64,000 nucleotides of DNA from the NCBI GenBank assembly GCA_036971715.1, contig JAVHJL010000005.1, positions 186,001 through 250,000 of the forward strand. Direction: 5' to 3'. A model generated the notes under the pieces. It worked only from the letters and a program-made list of their open reading frames with translations. It searched no databases and was not told where the DNA came from. The stretch comes from Arthrobotrys musiformis (lineage: Eukaryota; Ascomycota; Orbiliomycetes; Orbiliales; Orbiliaceae). Both the position numbers and the translations under genes were made by a program. Positions 1 to 11,335 of this stretch are shown one piece after another. Numbering within the stretch: the stretch's first letter is position 1; every line of letters starts with the position of its first letter.

Positions 1-207
1 TGCATGTGTGGTCAAGGTAAAAATTTAATCATAAAAAATAGACAAAGGGAAAACCCCCAACGTCGTAGAGATATAGATACCTAAGTTGGTAGAGAAGGAG
101 AGCCTATAATATCACACTTTACTTAGTAGTCAGGTACCTTAGTGTTTCCAGAAGCATAAACAACCTCCGTTTGGTGAGATATCCTGCTGAAGCGGGGACT
201 TTGTTTC

Positions 208-983
208 CTAAACCACAGCCTTTTGCTTTCGTGTTTCCTCACGCAGGTCCTGCTTCATGGTAAAGTTGATCCACCAGATCTTTGCATATAATAGACTGTT
301 AGTGACTCTGGTCTTCGATGTATATAGATCTGTATGATTCGACATGAGCGTATACGGATATATATAAACGTACATACCTGCAAGCTTCTCTGTTTCTGAG
401 TATTATCTCCACAGAGAGCAAACATCTGGCTGCGAGCCTTTTCTTCTCGCTCTTCTTCTGATGCTCGTGGCATCTCGCACTTCAGGCGGTCACTGATGGC
501 CATATAGCGGCCCGCCCACCAGGCCGAACATTCATATAGCTCTGGGTCGTCCGGAACCTATATATTTATTCATTAGCAACAGCCTCCCTCGGTATCAACG
601 TCTTTATATAAAAGTTGGGGGTTAACATCTTTGTATATACTGACCGGCTCCCCAGGACTCTTGATAAGAGCTGTGATATTACAAATACGTTTCTCACCCC
701 CTCCCTCGCCTTCATTCCCACCGCCCTGCCCATCTCCAAAAAGCTCAGACTTGAGCTTCGCAAGGTTCGGAAAGTCGCATGACACTTCCCTATTTCTCGA
801 TATGGGCGCAGAAATAGGTGGTCTGAGAACGGAGTAGCTGGCACTTCGGGCGACAGTTTTTGGGAAATGCCTGGTGACAGTAATAGTCGTAGGGGTCCTG
901 GGCTCTGGAGGCAGAGGAGGTAGGGATTTGTGAATGTCCATGTCGATGCTGACCTTCCTCGGACGGGGTATCTGGGTTGTCAT
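208..983 (-). CDS. Conserved fungal hypothetical protein, 3 exons, 196 aa
   Basis: Exons are 983–645, 557–378 and 279–208 on the minus strand (339, 180 and 72 nt), and the phase is clean at every junction. Intron 1 starts GTCAGT and ends ATATAG after a TGCTAATGA branch-like site; intron 2 starts GTATGT. The first ~60 residues are basic and Pro-rich with a PPLPPEP stretch. The end of exon 1 is Gly/Glu-rich. Exon 2 carries the most protein-like segment, with WWAGRYMAISDRLKCE followed by an acidic/basic helix. I see no catalytic motif, signal peptide or membrane segment, and I do not recognise a named family. The WWAGRYMA..DR pattern resembles uncharacterised filamentous-fungal proteins (impression only). 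It is divergent from the gene at 1361 across a 377-bp shared promoter. The last exon is short and is the least certain part. Confidence 0.6.
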
Positions 984-1360
984 TGATGGAGAACGTTGGC
1001 GACAACGAACTTAAGGGTAATATTGATCAAGCAAGTCAAAACACCGACGAACTTGCTGCCAATATGAATCTGAAGATATGGTATGAAGATTGATATAAGT
1101 CACAGACTGGTAATGGAGACGAAGCCTGTCTAAGGAAATCTTGGTGGTGGAAGTCCCAAAGGAGGAGCGCTACATCTTGGAAAGCGGGTAGCTGCAGTTG
1201 CCAGGTGGTTGTCACCGCGATGCATAAAATATATGCCGGGCTTTTATAGTCGTAGATATCAACAACCACCACCATAGCTATCACCACCATCATCATCACC
1301 TCTTCTTCCAGCTTCAACCTCTCACAATCACCTCCCTCTCGCCAGCTTCAAAAGACCACA
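984..1360. promoter_or_regulatory. Divergent intergenic promoter region between genes at 983(-) and 1361(+)
   Basis: These 377 bp separate two oppositely transcribed genes. The right half contains a CAC/CAT-rich pyrimidine tract (about 1261–1330) leading directly to the plus-strand start codon, which is typical of a fungal 5' leader. A TATA-like AAAATATATG lies near 1228. No specific operator was identified. Confidence 0.4.
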
Positions 1361-2848
1361 ATGGATCCAATCATCGAAGAGGATGAGTCAATGGAACCGG
1401 CTTTGTTCGAACCTCAAACACCATTCTCCAATTCCAGCTCTCGGAAAGAGGCATCATCTTCAGCTTCACCCGCTGATTCTGATACATCGTCGTCAAACCA
1501 CCCCATAGAGGAGGGTACCCATCAAGAGGAAGCTGTGGGTGGAGGAAGACGTCAAAGGCGGGTCTTTGACATCTACACCTTCAGTCCATCTCAGCAGATC
1601 CCTAGGGACAGGCTCACAGACCAGCCACCTGCTACCCTCTGGCCGCCCAAAGGGCCAGTGCAATGTAACTATGTCCTCTGTTCCCCAGAGTTGAACGAGC
1701 AGTACACTGCAAGCCACCAGTGCCGTCCGGGCATTACCAAGGCACAATCGACAATCGGAGTGGATGTAGAATCCGAAATACTAAAACTCACAAAGAAAGA
1801 AAGACCAACCGGTGGCCCTCTTAGATCTTTCAGTCTTAAGATCGCTGAACTACCCCCTCCCCCATTAATCCCACCATCTTCATCGACTGCGGAAAATGAA
1901 TGTTCCAGACTCGACATACCGGTTCTTGAAACCTGCAAAAGGCCTAAGATTCCATTCAGGCGAAGACCCCTGCCCGTCGAAAACAATCCACAACAAAGGG
2001 TCTCCCTTATCGCATCCGGGATCAAAATCCCTTCCAAATGGGGTCAAACGGAGAATGCAAGTACTCCCCAAAAGCCGTATGAAACAAGGATGTGCACCGG
2101 TTGTGACAGATACATCACTTTGACAAAGACACAATATGTGTGTAATGACATCGGCTGCAGCAACCGATTGTGCGATAGATGTTACAACATCTGGCTGGAC
2201 GCCAAATGGGAGGGTCGAGGGATCGTTACCCCGGAGAGGTTTCGGATGGCTCATACGGCCGCTGAAATCCGACAGCGGTACGCGAAGGGCATGTTGCGAA
2301 ACGCAAATATCCCTTTGGAGGAGAAGGTTAGATATATCGGCGAAGCAACAGCGGTGGCAGCCGGGCACAGCTTCGTTGACGAATACAACCGAATCCATAG
2401 AGCCGGGTATAAAACAGACCCGTCGCGGTACAGAAAGCTCAACCTCACCAGCCTCAAACAAGCTTTCGGAAAGGAAGAAGTCGAAATGCACCTCCTCGAT
2501 TCTTCGATGACCAAGGAATCATGTATAACCGCTTCCGATGAAGTGGGTCCGGGAGAATTCGACGATATCGAATCGGAATCGTCAGTTAATGACGACCTAG
2601 CCCTCTGGGGCTGGGATTATGCAACGAACAAGCGAGATGCTGCAGCCACGGGCCGAACCGCACCTGCATTGCCCCAAGTTGATTATCAACCTCCAACCCA
2701 TGTGGCGCCTCCATCACCCTCGACGTCATCTTTAACAATCATATCTGCCCCCGAGGCCGTGATCGGGAGGGCGGAGGTCGAAACTCTCCGCTCGTCGTCT
2801 CCTTCGTGGACGATTTGGTCGCTCGATTCGTCCGATTCTTTGGCCTAA
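1361..2848 (+). CDS. Orphan protein with a six-cysteine putative zinc-binding cluster, 495 aa, single exon
   Basis: An intact 495-codon frame in an ACAATGG start context. The N-terminal half is low-complexity, acidic then Ser/Pro-rich, and probably disordered. Around residues 243–275 there is a Cys cluster, starting MCTGCDRYI, with spacing C-x2-C-x13-C-x4-C-x3-C-x2-C. This would suit a small treble-clef, FYVE or PHD-like zinc site, but I cannot assign it to a family. A predicted helical, basic region follows (about 280–370), then an acidic Ser/Pro tail. No signal peptide or membrane segment is visible. It lies only 132 bp upstream of the next plus-strand gene, so terminator and promoter must be compressed. 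A nuclear or regulatory role is possible, but this is inference from disorder plus a zinc-like site. Confidence 0.6.
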   Translation: MDPIIEEDESMEPALFEPQTPFSNSSSRKEASSSASPADSDTSSSNHPIEEGTHQEEAVGGGRRQRRVFDIYTFSPSQQIPRDRLTDQPPATLWPPKGPVQCNYVLCSPELNEQYTASHQCRPGITKAQSTIGVDVESEILKLTKKERPTGGPLRSFSLKIAELPPPPLIPPSSSTAENECSRLDIPVLETCKRPKIPFRRRPLPVENNPQQRVSLIASGIKIPSKWGQTENASTPQKPYETRMCTGCDRYITLTKTQYVCNDIGCSNRLCDRCYNIWLDAKWEGRGIVTPERFRMAHTAAEIRQRYAKGMLRNANIPLEEKVRYIGEATAVAAGHSFVDEYNRIHRAGYKTDPSRYRKLNLTSLKQAFGKEEVEMHLLDSSMTKESCITASDEVGPGEFDDIESESSVNDDLALWGWDYATNKRDAAATGRTAPALPQVDYQPPTHVAPPSPSTSSLTIISAPEAVIGRAEVETLRSSSPSWTIWSLDSSDSLA

Positions 2849-2980
2849 TTTATTTTTATTTTTTCCTAAACAAAAAAACTGAATTCCCTACGACTCTTTT
2901 GTTCTTTACCTGTTCCACCACAATCCTCCAACCAACCGTACCTGATAGTCATATGCAAGTCACCCGCCTAACCTAACACA

Positions 2981-3862
2981 ATGCGCCTACCCCGCGCCTT
3001 CTCCTACAAACCTTTCTTCACCCACCCCACACCCTCAACCTTCTCAACCTACTGGTCAACAACCCCCCCTCCCCTCCGACAACCCCACAAATTCCCTTCA
3101 TCCCTCCTGACCCCTCACATCCCCGCCTTCAAAACATGGTTCCACCCAAATACCAACGAATTGAACACAACCTACCTCAATCCCTTAATCACATCCACGA
3201 ACGTCCCCGTCGAAATCACCATCCCAGGTGAAGACGGAGAACCCGCAGCACTCCCATTCAATACTTTTTTAAACTATCTAACATCAAACGACGATGGACC
3301 GGGAATATACCTAACCCAACACCCACCGCCACCAAGCCTGGTCGACGATCTACCACCTCCATTCTCCCATCTCGGTTTCACCGTTATCCCAGCCTATCAA
3401 AGGGGTAAAGGCGGAATATGCGTCTACACATCATCGCTATGGCTCTCCCGCGCGACGAATGAAACGCATACACCACTACATAGAGACCCAAACGACAATC
3501 TCTTCCTCCAACTGTCATCTTCAAAGAAGATAATCACAATCTCCCCGGAAATGGGGGATACCATCTTCCGCCATCTCCATCAGAAGGGCAAGCTCTCCTC
3601 CACCGACCCTCGCGGCCGGATTCGAGATGGATTGTTGATGGCGAAGGAGAGTGGGGTATTTGACAGAATCTTCTGGTGCCCTGAAGACGTGGAAGATGAA
3701 ATTGAGGAAGAGGTAGTAAACACCCTGGCCTCGTCGGAGGTATATTTTACGACGGTGGAGAGGGGGGAGGCGGTATACATCCCCCGCGGATGGTGGCATA
3801 GTGTTAAAAGCGTCGTGGGGGATAGAGGCGTGGTGGGGAGTATGAATTGGTGGTTTCGATAA
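2981..3862 (+). CDS. Cupin_8/JmjC-type Fe(II)/2-oxoglutarate-dependent oxygenase-like protein, 293 aa
   Basis: Single-exon protein with the double-stranded beta-helix signature of JmjC/cupin_8 proteins (TYW5, JMJD5 and HSPBAP1 relatives). A candidate metal triad is visible: His167 and Asp169 in the HRDPNDN motif, and His273 in IPRGWWHSV. The Lys pair at 182–183, just after the first strand pair, is a candidate 2-oxoglutarate contact. The IPRGWWH motif near the C-terminus is characteristic of these hydroxylases. The length suits the small stand-alone JmjC class, which acts on protein or tRNA; the substrate here is unknown. The N-terminus (MRLPRAFSYK) is basic and lacks acidic residues, so mitochondrial targeting is possible but weak. 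It converges with the minus-strand gene at 4665. Confidence in the fold is high and in the substrate none. Confidence 0.8.
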   Translation: MRLPRAFSYKPFFTHPTPSTFSTYWSTTPPPLRQPHKFPSSLLTPHIPAFKTWFHPNTNELNTTYLNPLITSTNVPVEITIPGEDGEPAALPFNTFLNYLTSNDDGPGIYLTQHPPPPSLVDDLPPPFSHLGFTVIPAYQRGKGGICVYTSSLWLSRATNETHTPLHRDPNDNLFLQLSSSKKIITISPEMGDTIFRHLHQKGKLSSTDPRGRIRDGLLMAKESGVFDRIFWCPEDVEDEIEEEVVNTLASSEVYFTTVERGEAVYIPRGWWHSVKSVVGDRGVVGSMNWWFR

Positions 3863-4664
3863 GTTTTTTTTTACCACTGGGGGGATTGTAAATAATTGAT
3901 TTTGTGGGGTGCGTGGGTGTATACGATTTACGATTCATGAGATGGTTTTATATTGTGATTGCGATTACGATTGTTATTTGTATTGTTATTTTTATTCTTA
4001 TTGTTACTGTGGTCTGGTAGAGATTGTTACTGTATTGTATCAAATCGAACTTTTCAAAGCGAGCTATTTCGTCCAGTATTAGTACTGGTCTCGCGTCCGG
4101 TACATGCAAACAATACCACTGATACGCGGCAGGGAATAGTAATTGTCTTTAACGATGGAACCTGCCCGCAGACACTATAGTTCTATACACGCAGAGTGAC
4201 CTTTATTTTTATTTTTTTGTTATGAAGCACCGAAAGGGAGAGGAGTGATACAAAGTATGTTTCTTTTTGGTTTCTTTTTTGGCGATAATAAGGAAAGAGG
4301 GTGAAAAATTAGGAAAGTCGGTTGCGTAGAGAGGGTTTGTATATATAAACGGGGTTTTCGATGAGTAAAGTAAAAGGAAAGCAAGGAAAGGGCCCAGTCA
4401 ATGCTTCTGCGGAGGCGAATGTAGTAAAAGGAAAGTAATATATAAAAAGCGCTGAGGGAGTGATATAAAAAGCCATATTTTCATCCATGGCTTGAAAGGC
4501 CACCAACTTCAAGCTTTGAATAAAAAATCGCTGGCGAAGGCCATAATTTCAAATATGGCCAGGCCAAATCAGATGCCGCTGAGGCCACCATTTTCAACAG
4601 AAGAAAAAAAGAAAAAGTCAAAAGCCTCACGCATAACAAACCTTCCATAACCCTGATATCACCA
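3863..4664. other. Convergent 3' intergenic region, no gene seen
   Basis: These 802 bp lie between two convergent stop codons. They are AT-rich with T-runs and GATTACGATTGTTATT-type low-complexity sequence (3955–4010). This fits the 3' UTR and poly(A) regions of both flanking genes. The short frames here have no protein-like composition. Confidence 0.5.
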
Positions 4665-7312
4665 TCAATCCAATTCCTCGGCATCGAAACTCTCCTCCTT
4701 CGCCAACCTAACCTCAACTTTCTCCTTCACCGCTCCATTTACCTTCGCCTTCTCCCCTTCCTTCCCTCTCTTCATCTCTTCCTTCACAAACCTGGCAATA
4801 ACCGCCGCTCTCTCTGTAGAGATAGGGTACTCCTTCCCATCCTCTTGAGCCCACCTCTTCGCACCCCTAACCTGACTATGCTCTCTCTGCGCCCCAAAAG
4901 AAGGGCTAATCTCAAACCCGCCATCTTCACCGCCACTCATCAACGCACTCAAAGCATCGCTACTAACATTCCCGTCACCGATCAACCGACTACTACCACT
5001 ATTATGGGTGTGTCCTTCATCCCGTTCGATAACTGGGGGTAAAGGTGCCGGTTGGCATAGACTCTCCCATGTTCGGCCTAGCGACATCCAATCACCAACT
5101 CGGCGGATGAGTTCGATCCAATCTGCTCTCGCGGGGCTTCTTGCGGCCAAGAAAATGGGGTATCCGTCACATATCCTGGCTAGTCTCGCCACCATGAAGG
5201 CGTACCGTTGGATCTCCTTGGCTGGGGAGGAAATGATAGCATGGCAGAGGAGGAGGGAGTGCAAGGCGTCCGTGAGTAGGGGGTGGTAGGTGATCTGTTC
5301 GTAGACGGGGATCATGCTGCTCGCAGACGAAGATGATGAGGTAGGTGGTTGGGAGCCGTATTTGGTGAGTTCAGTCGATTGAGAGGCTGGGTACGGTGGG
5401 AGGGTAGGTGGTGGGGAAGTGAAAAGGGTTGAGACTGAGTAGACTGGTCCTCGGGGTGCAGGGATACGAGCTCGGGAATAGCCGCCGTTGGCGTGTTCTT
5501 TCCCATTGGCGGTTCCGCTAGTACCACTACCACTGCCATTGGCATCGTACTCTAATGCCTTCTGGGTCTTCATCCTGGCGGCAGCTTGGATGTTCTGGCG
5601 TAGTTGATCTTCAGCTTCTTCTGGTGTAAGGCCAGGAGTATAGTCAAAGTACGAGAGATACTTGAGGTAATCTCGGATCGCCTTCTTGGCATTCTGTCGG
5701 ATGGCCTTGCGAATAGTCTCTCGCTTCTGGGCTGTCAAAGTGTAGATATCCGGCCCTCCATTGGCAGTCGTAGTAGGCGCACCGTTCGCTGGAGGCGGGT
5801 TCTTGTGCTCCCCGAGGGCATTGAAAGTCTCGATCTTCTGACAAGCAATTGTAAGATACGTACTAGCCCTGTGGAACAACAATTGCATCTCCAATGAACT
5901 CGGCTGTAGATTTTCGTCCTTGGTGACTCCATCCCAGGTTCCGGCCCCCGGCCCACCTCCACTCCCACTACCAGTACCTCTGCTCCCACGGGTTTCATGC
6001 ATCCCACTGCCGCTTCCATTCAAGCCAAAGATATCCCCAATAGTCGCTTTCCCCATCCCATTGTCGTGGACAGCACTCCTAACCCTCTTTAACGCACTTG
6101 TCAGATCCGCGGCAGCACCGACGTGATCATCTTTAAACCCCTTCGTAACAGCTCTAGTCCTCAAGGCCCATCCATCGTACGGTCTCTCAAAGATCACCTG
6201 GTCCAGCGGATCCAGACTGGTCGAAGCAGCCAGCATCCTACTCGGGATCTTCTCATGGAAAAAATGCACATACTTGGCATCCACATCGTCCGGATTGCGC
6301 TGTAAGACGAACGAAGCAACATCTTCCAAGGTGCTAGCACCTTGCATTGTTGCTACGCTAGCGGCGATTTCATCGAGAGCGTAGGCTCTGGAGAGCTTTT
6401 GGGTCGCGAGCTCTCGCATGCGATGTTTACGTTCGCGAGAGAGTTTGGCATTGGAATTTGGATTCGTAAAACCGATTCCAAGAATGGCGGCGTTGCCACC
6501 GCCCATCAGGGAGGCAGCGGAGGAGTTATAGCTGCTGGAAGAGGATGCGACGCCGGCGGCAGCACGAACGCTAATGGTAGTAGCTTCGTCAACGAGACGT
6601 CGGATCTTGACAATGTCGAAGAAAACGGCGGGGTCGATTGGGTGGGGACGAGGGGTTCCCCAATTGTGGTAGGCGAGGGATTCGAGGACTTCGGGGGGAA
6701 GTTGAAGCCACGGGCCGTGGAAGGACGAGATGTAGCGCCAGTGTCTAGAGACATGTTAATCCAATCCAATCAAACACTAAAAGAGTAAATGTGAGAGATG
6801 AAGGCAATTTGAAGTGCAATTGAAAATGAATTGATACTATAGGTTGCATATATGAAGGGAATGAAGCAGACAGAGGAACTAGCTAAGACATGGGAAATGA
6901 TTTGTGCGAAACGGAAGCGATGTGAAAAAAAATAAAAAAGTAAAAAAGTAAAAACGGAAGGAAGGTCGCAGTACTTGTTCCTGCATATTATAAGGGAGCC
7001 GGCATTCCCGTCTTTGGATTTGGAAGAAGCGGAAGACATGGCCGGCGATTGAGGTATCTTCCCGTTAGTGGAAGCAGCAGATGTAGCGGATGCAGGAGCG
7101 GCGGTTTTGGAGTCATTATTGGTGTTGTTGTTGGTGTTGTTGGAGGAGGTATCGATGCCATTGAGCTGGGGTTTTTTGGAGCTCTTCTTCTTCTTCGACT
7201 TCTTGGAGGAGGAGGATGAGGACGGTTCAGCAGGTTCAGCGGAGGTCATGGTGTCGGCTTTGTTTGACGGAGTAGAGAGCGACGATGGAGGTTTCGAGGA
7301 TGCTGCTGACAT
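4665..7312 (-). CDS. Conserved filamentous-fungal protein of unknown function, 2 exons, 805 aa
   Basis: Exon 1 is 7312–6975 and exon 2 is 6744–4665. The junction (donor GTACTG, acceptor CTAG) restores the strongly conserved-looking segment CRNKHWRYISSFHGPWLQL followed by PPEVLESLA (about residues 107–135). The N-terminal ~105 residues are disordered, with Ser/Lys-rich and Asn-rich runs. After the core come helical stretches: one around the PDDVDAKYVHFFHEK segment, one basic (KRETIRKAIRQNAKKAIRDY), and one near the C-terminus (HPLLTDALHSLLLCHAI). These may form a TPR- or MIT-like helical array, which is a guess. Gly/Ser/Asn-rich linkers separate the blocks. I recall similar uncharacterised proteins across Pezizomycotina but no function. 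There is no signal peptide or membrane span, so it is probably cytosolic or nuclear. A G-rich tract lies just upstream of the ATG. Confidence 0.78.
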
Positions 7313-9071
7313 TTGGTTGGTGGAAGGAAGGGAAGGGAGGGGAGGGAGGAGAGGGAAGGTGAGGTTGAGGATGATGTCGAGGTTGGAGTTGTGATGGTGG
7401 TTGGATGGACGGATGGATTGGTTGATGGTGTTGATGGACGATGGAATTAATTTTCTGTGGCTTCTCGCCTGGGCCTGTCGTTACAGACATCCACCCGGGT
7501 ATCCATCCGGGCTACTGCAAGGGACCGTTTCCCCAGCAATTACGATCTACTGAATTCTCTTATCTGGACATCGGATTGTATATAATATAATAGTATAATA
7601 GTACTATCGTACACAGCACACAGCAAAACCCCCTCGACGACCACACAACCATAACAGCCTAAGCATCAATATAAAAAATGAGACGAATCGAAGCTAAGGA
7701 GACTACAAGCACCGGATCCTCTAAACAGAGACAAAGCACCGAAAGTCTAGAAACTGACATGTATCACCCCTCTCCCATCCATAGAAAGAAAAAAAGGAGA
7801 TTGATATCATTTGAACACCACGAAGGAAAGGAGTAATGGACGTTGTGATAATGATAGTCTCGAAGACTAGCTATGATTTCGAAATGTAGTAGAAGAGTAG
7901 AAGAGTAGAAGTGGGTATGGGTATGGGGTTAGGGGGTGGCGGGTGGCGGTGAAGCGGTTGTGATTTGTATCGATACCCATAGACCGGTATGTATCAAACC
8001 CGATCAAGGCAATCATGAAGACGACGAGAGAAAAAAGTAAGAAAAGAACTATATTTACACAGAAAAGAGAGAGAGAGAGAGAGAACAGAGGATAAAAAGA
8101 GGAATGCAGAAAAAATAACAGACTAACTGGAAAAAATTCAAATTTTTTTGTCCGAGTGCGCCGAATATTTGCCCGAGGTGAGTTAACCCGCGATAGTTTA
8201 AAAAAAAAGTAAAAAGAGGAAAGCAAAGAAGCGAGCTATATTATATAGGAAAACAGGGAAGCCGATGAGAGCCTGCGCCCGGAGATGAAAGAGTGCCTTC
8301 TGCAGAAGAATTGGCTGGAGCTGAGGATGGATGACGGTTGATGGATGGCCCGGTATTCGACGGTTGGCCAGGCTAGCTCTTGTCCCATCGATCCTATCCT
8401 ATCCTCTCCCCTCTTTCCCCTCCACGGCTACCCGATAACCCTAAAACAGAAAGCGGCTTGCTGGATTCTGTGCAGAAAACAACCAAAAAGAAAGAAATAA
8501 AAACGGTACTATTTGTGGTATCATATAAGTGCAGTAGTATATGTCATAAAGTCGTGGGCAGGGGAAAGAAAGCAACTTTGTCAATGACGGTGACGGCGGA
8601 GGAAGAAGATAAGAAGAAAAACAGATTCGCTCAAAATAATAAAATATAAAAAAGTATTAAAAAGGGGGGTGGTAGTTATGGTGATGGTTTGAATTGGTGG
8701 GTTCAAACCTCTATACTGGGCGGTTATGATGATAAGGAGGCCGATTGGTTGTATATAGAATAACCGTTCACCATGACTAAGAAAAGAAAAGATAAAAAAG
8801 ACAGAACTACCGTTGGTAATAACCGCCTCCCACCCCGACTGCGTGGGCGTGGTTGACGGGAATGTTGCTCATGCCCCCAACTCTGTCGTCATATTCGGGT
8901 ATCTGATTCGGATGCTGTTAGAACGGGGTTCGATCTTTCGTCGAATCATGGATGCTGGATTGGATGTGTGTAATGTGGAGAGGTTGGCAAAGTTGGCTTC
9001 ACGACTTCTTTTTTGACAAGTTCGTGTCGTCGTCATTCAGAAGAGAATGTGAAGGAGCGTCGAGTTCAAGA
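7313..9071. other. Intergenic region between two minus-strand genes, no gene seen
   Basis: The first ~180 bp is the 5' leader and promoter of the 805-aa gene, with a G-run tract at 7330–7355. The remainder holds a (GA)n run at about 8067–8084, A-rich tracts, and TATA-like alternations near 7577–7600. It probably includes the 3' UTR of the MED19 gene at the right end. The frames of up to 119 codons are of low-complexity composition. Confidence 0.5.
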
Positions 9072-10555
9072 TTATGTCAAGCCGCCTGTTTTGGGCTTGG
9101 TACCATAACTCTCAGACACCGTGCTCGTATATATATATAGATAGGTATAAGGAAATTATTCTTTGTCCAATTTACTAACCTTGCGCTTCTTCTTCCTCTT
9201 AGCAGCTGCATCGTCATCATACCCGCTTCCACCGTCATCGTCATCTTCGCCATATTCCCACCCGCCTTCGCCGTACTCTCTCCTTCGCTTCCGTCCCGAT
9301 GACCGCATGGTGGCCGGGTTCGGTGATGATGTATTAACACCATTCGGAGACGCGGTTGCGGCGGGGGTATTGGATTTGACGTTGTTGAGTGAAGAGTTTC
9401 CTGTCGGGTGTCCCGGCGCCGAGTTGGCGCTGGCCCTCGGTGGAGGGTCTTCCAGGGCTAGCCATGAAGCGTCATACTGCAGAAATGTGTCAGTAGAGCA
9501 TAAAAAGGAAATTTGACAGACATCAGAGTCATTACATCTGGTATCGGTCCCTTAGACCAATTGCTCAACCCCTTACGCAGTGCGTTGAAGTCAAGCGGCC
9601 GACCAGGATTTCCGTTTCTAGGCACTTCCTTCCCTATAACCTTCAAACTTCGCCATTCTTCGTCGGGGATATCCAACATCTCCAGTAGTCCTCCCTTTAC
9701 GAGCTGGACCACTGGTTGGCCCCATCCTTCCTCTCCTTCTGGTACTGCAACCTGCTCTGCTCTCGTTACGACCTCGTTCTTCCCGGATAAGCCTGCAATC
9801 TTTCCCTTATAAGACTTCCTCAGTTTTTGCTTCTGTCCGGACGAGTCGGTTCGAGCAACCGAGGAAGCTATCGATGTTAAACCGTATTTCTCAATCAGGT
9901 TACTTGTCAAGTCGGGCCTTAGAGGAATATGCTCTGAAAATCGTCAACCCGTGTTAGTAAAATATTTCTTCCAACGAGCCAAAAATTACAATCCCAAAAC
10001 ACTTTTTTTTTGTTGTTGTTGTTGTTGCTCTTTGTTTTTTCTCTCCTCTCTCGCCATTCAAAAAAAACAAGAGGACATACTTTTGAGATTAAGCCAGGAC
10101 GGTGGACCCGTCGTCGGCATTGCCAAAAGCTCTTCCATCGTCGGAACCGTTCTTCTTGGCCGTATTGTCGAGAGCGAAGAACTGGGTTGTTGTCCGTCGT
10201 CAATTTCCATCGGATCTCTACTCCTACTTCTGCTCTTCCTAGGTCGGTCATCGTCTCCTAAATCTCCTTGACTCCTCCTTCTTTTCAGAGAGGCCGAGCC
10301 GTCGATATCCATGGCATCCTCCATACTAGACGATTGTGTCGCATCCAGTGTCGGACTGCGAGGTGTCGGTAGGCTGTTTGTCGGCAACGATGACGAATGG
10401 GTGTTACTTCGGGGTGAAGTGGGTTTTTGCGAATTCATGCTGTTATTGAAACCGCTGGACGCGGAATACAATCCTGGGGGTGATTGAGGTGTAGGGTGGT
10501 TATGAGGTTGCTGCGAATTCGAGGTGTTATACTGGTGTGTTCCGACGGATTGCAT
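9072..10555 (-). CDS. MED19: Mediator of RNA polymerase II transcription subunit 19 (Rox3 family)
   Basis: Exons are 10555–10081, 9933–9536 and 9476–9180, with a possible short last exon ending at 9072. Exons 1–2 join in phase 1 and exons 2–3 in phase 0. The Rox3/MED19 signature is clear in exon 2: EKYGLTSIASSVARTD, then KLRKSYKGKIAGLSGKNE, then a WRSLKVIGKEV segment. Exon 1 is Ser/Pro/Asn-rich and exon 3 ends in a highly basic KRKKKRK patch, both typical of fungal MED19. MED19 sits in the Mediator head/middle region and links activators to RNA polymerase II in the nucleus. The 3' end is uncertain. Reading through GTTAGT gives a stop at 9156, whereas using it as a donor adds a short exon containing SYGT, which resembles the conserved SYG tail of fungal homologues. 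Confidence 0.85.
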
Positions 10556-11159
10556 GGACGAGGTTGTGAGGATCCAGGGTTTTGTTAAAAAAAGAATATA
10601 TTTTTGCTACCAACTGGTCGCTGGTAATCCTCTACGATGATGTTATTCGAGAGGGATTTCTTCTTCACGGTCTATTTTCTTCGTTTCTAAAACGGCGACG
10701 ATGACGATGGTGAAAAGATTAGTCGGTAGAGGCCGTGAGGTGGAAAATAAGACGTGTGGGCAATCAAGCCTGGCGCACAAACGTTAGTTTCAGGTTCTGC
10801 CGACGAGAAAAGAATGCGACATGAAGGGAGACGATGAAAGCTGGCGATGTAAAATTGTCGCAGGAGGTTACCGTACCAGGTATGAGTGATTCGCTGGCGC
10901 TGATGTGGACGTGAAACGTGAAGAAGATGGTGATGGAGCGAAAAGAGGTGAATGCACGTCGATGGTAGTGATAATGATGATAGCGATGACGGTGGTGAGG
11001 ATGGTGATGAGGAGGATAGAGGTTGTTTGGTTGAGAGAGAGGGGTGCGACAGGCAAAGAGGGCGACAGTCGGAGATAGATGATTAAGGAGAGGAACCGAG
11101 GGAGACCGGGAGATGAAAATACGGCCAGAGGAGGAGTCAGCGGCAGACTGAAGCTATCG

Positions 11160-11335
11160 ATTGATTACGATGATGATGATGATTGGTACCGGCTGATGGT
11201 GACGGTGATGGTGGACGGTAGGTGGTTGTGATGATGGTGATGGTGATGGGTGGTTGGTGATGGTTGATGTTGATGGTTGATGGTTGATGGTGGCTGTGGT
11301 GGAGGTGTGGTGGAGGTGGAGGTGAGAAAGTGAAT
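11160..11335. repeat. Imperfect GAT/GGT trinucleotide-rich array
   Basis: Interspersed GATGGT, GGTGAT and GGTGGA units cover about 175 bp. On the minus strand they create a His/Thr/Pro-rich open frame, which explains an otherwise long but implausible ORF. Confidence 0.7.

Noticed and set aside
7930..7945. TTAGGG-like string
   Set aside because: A single short match, not a tandem telomeric array.
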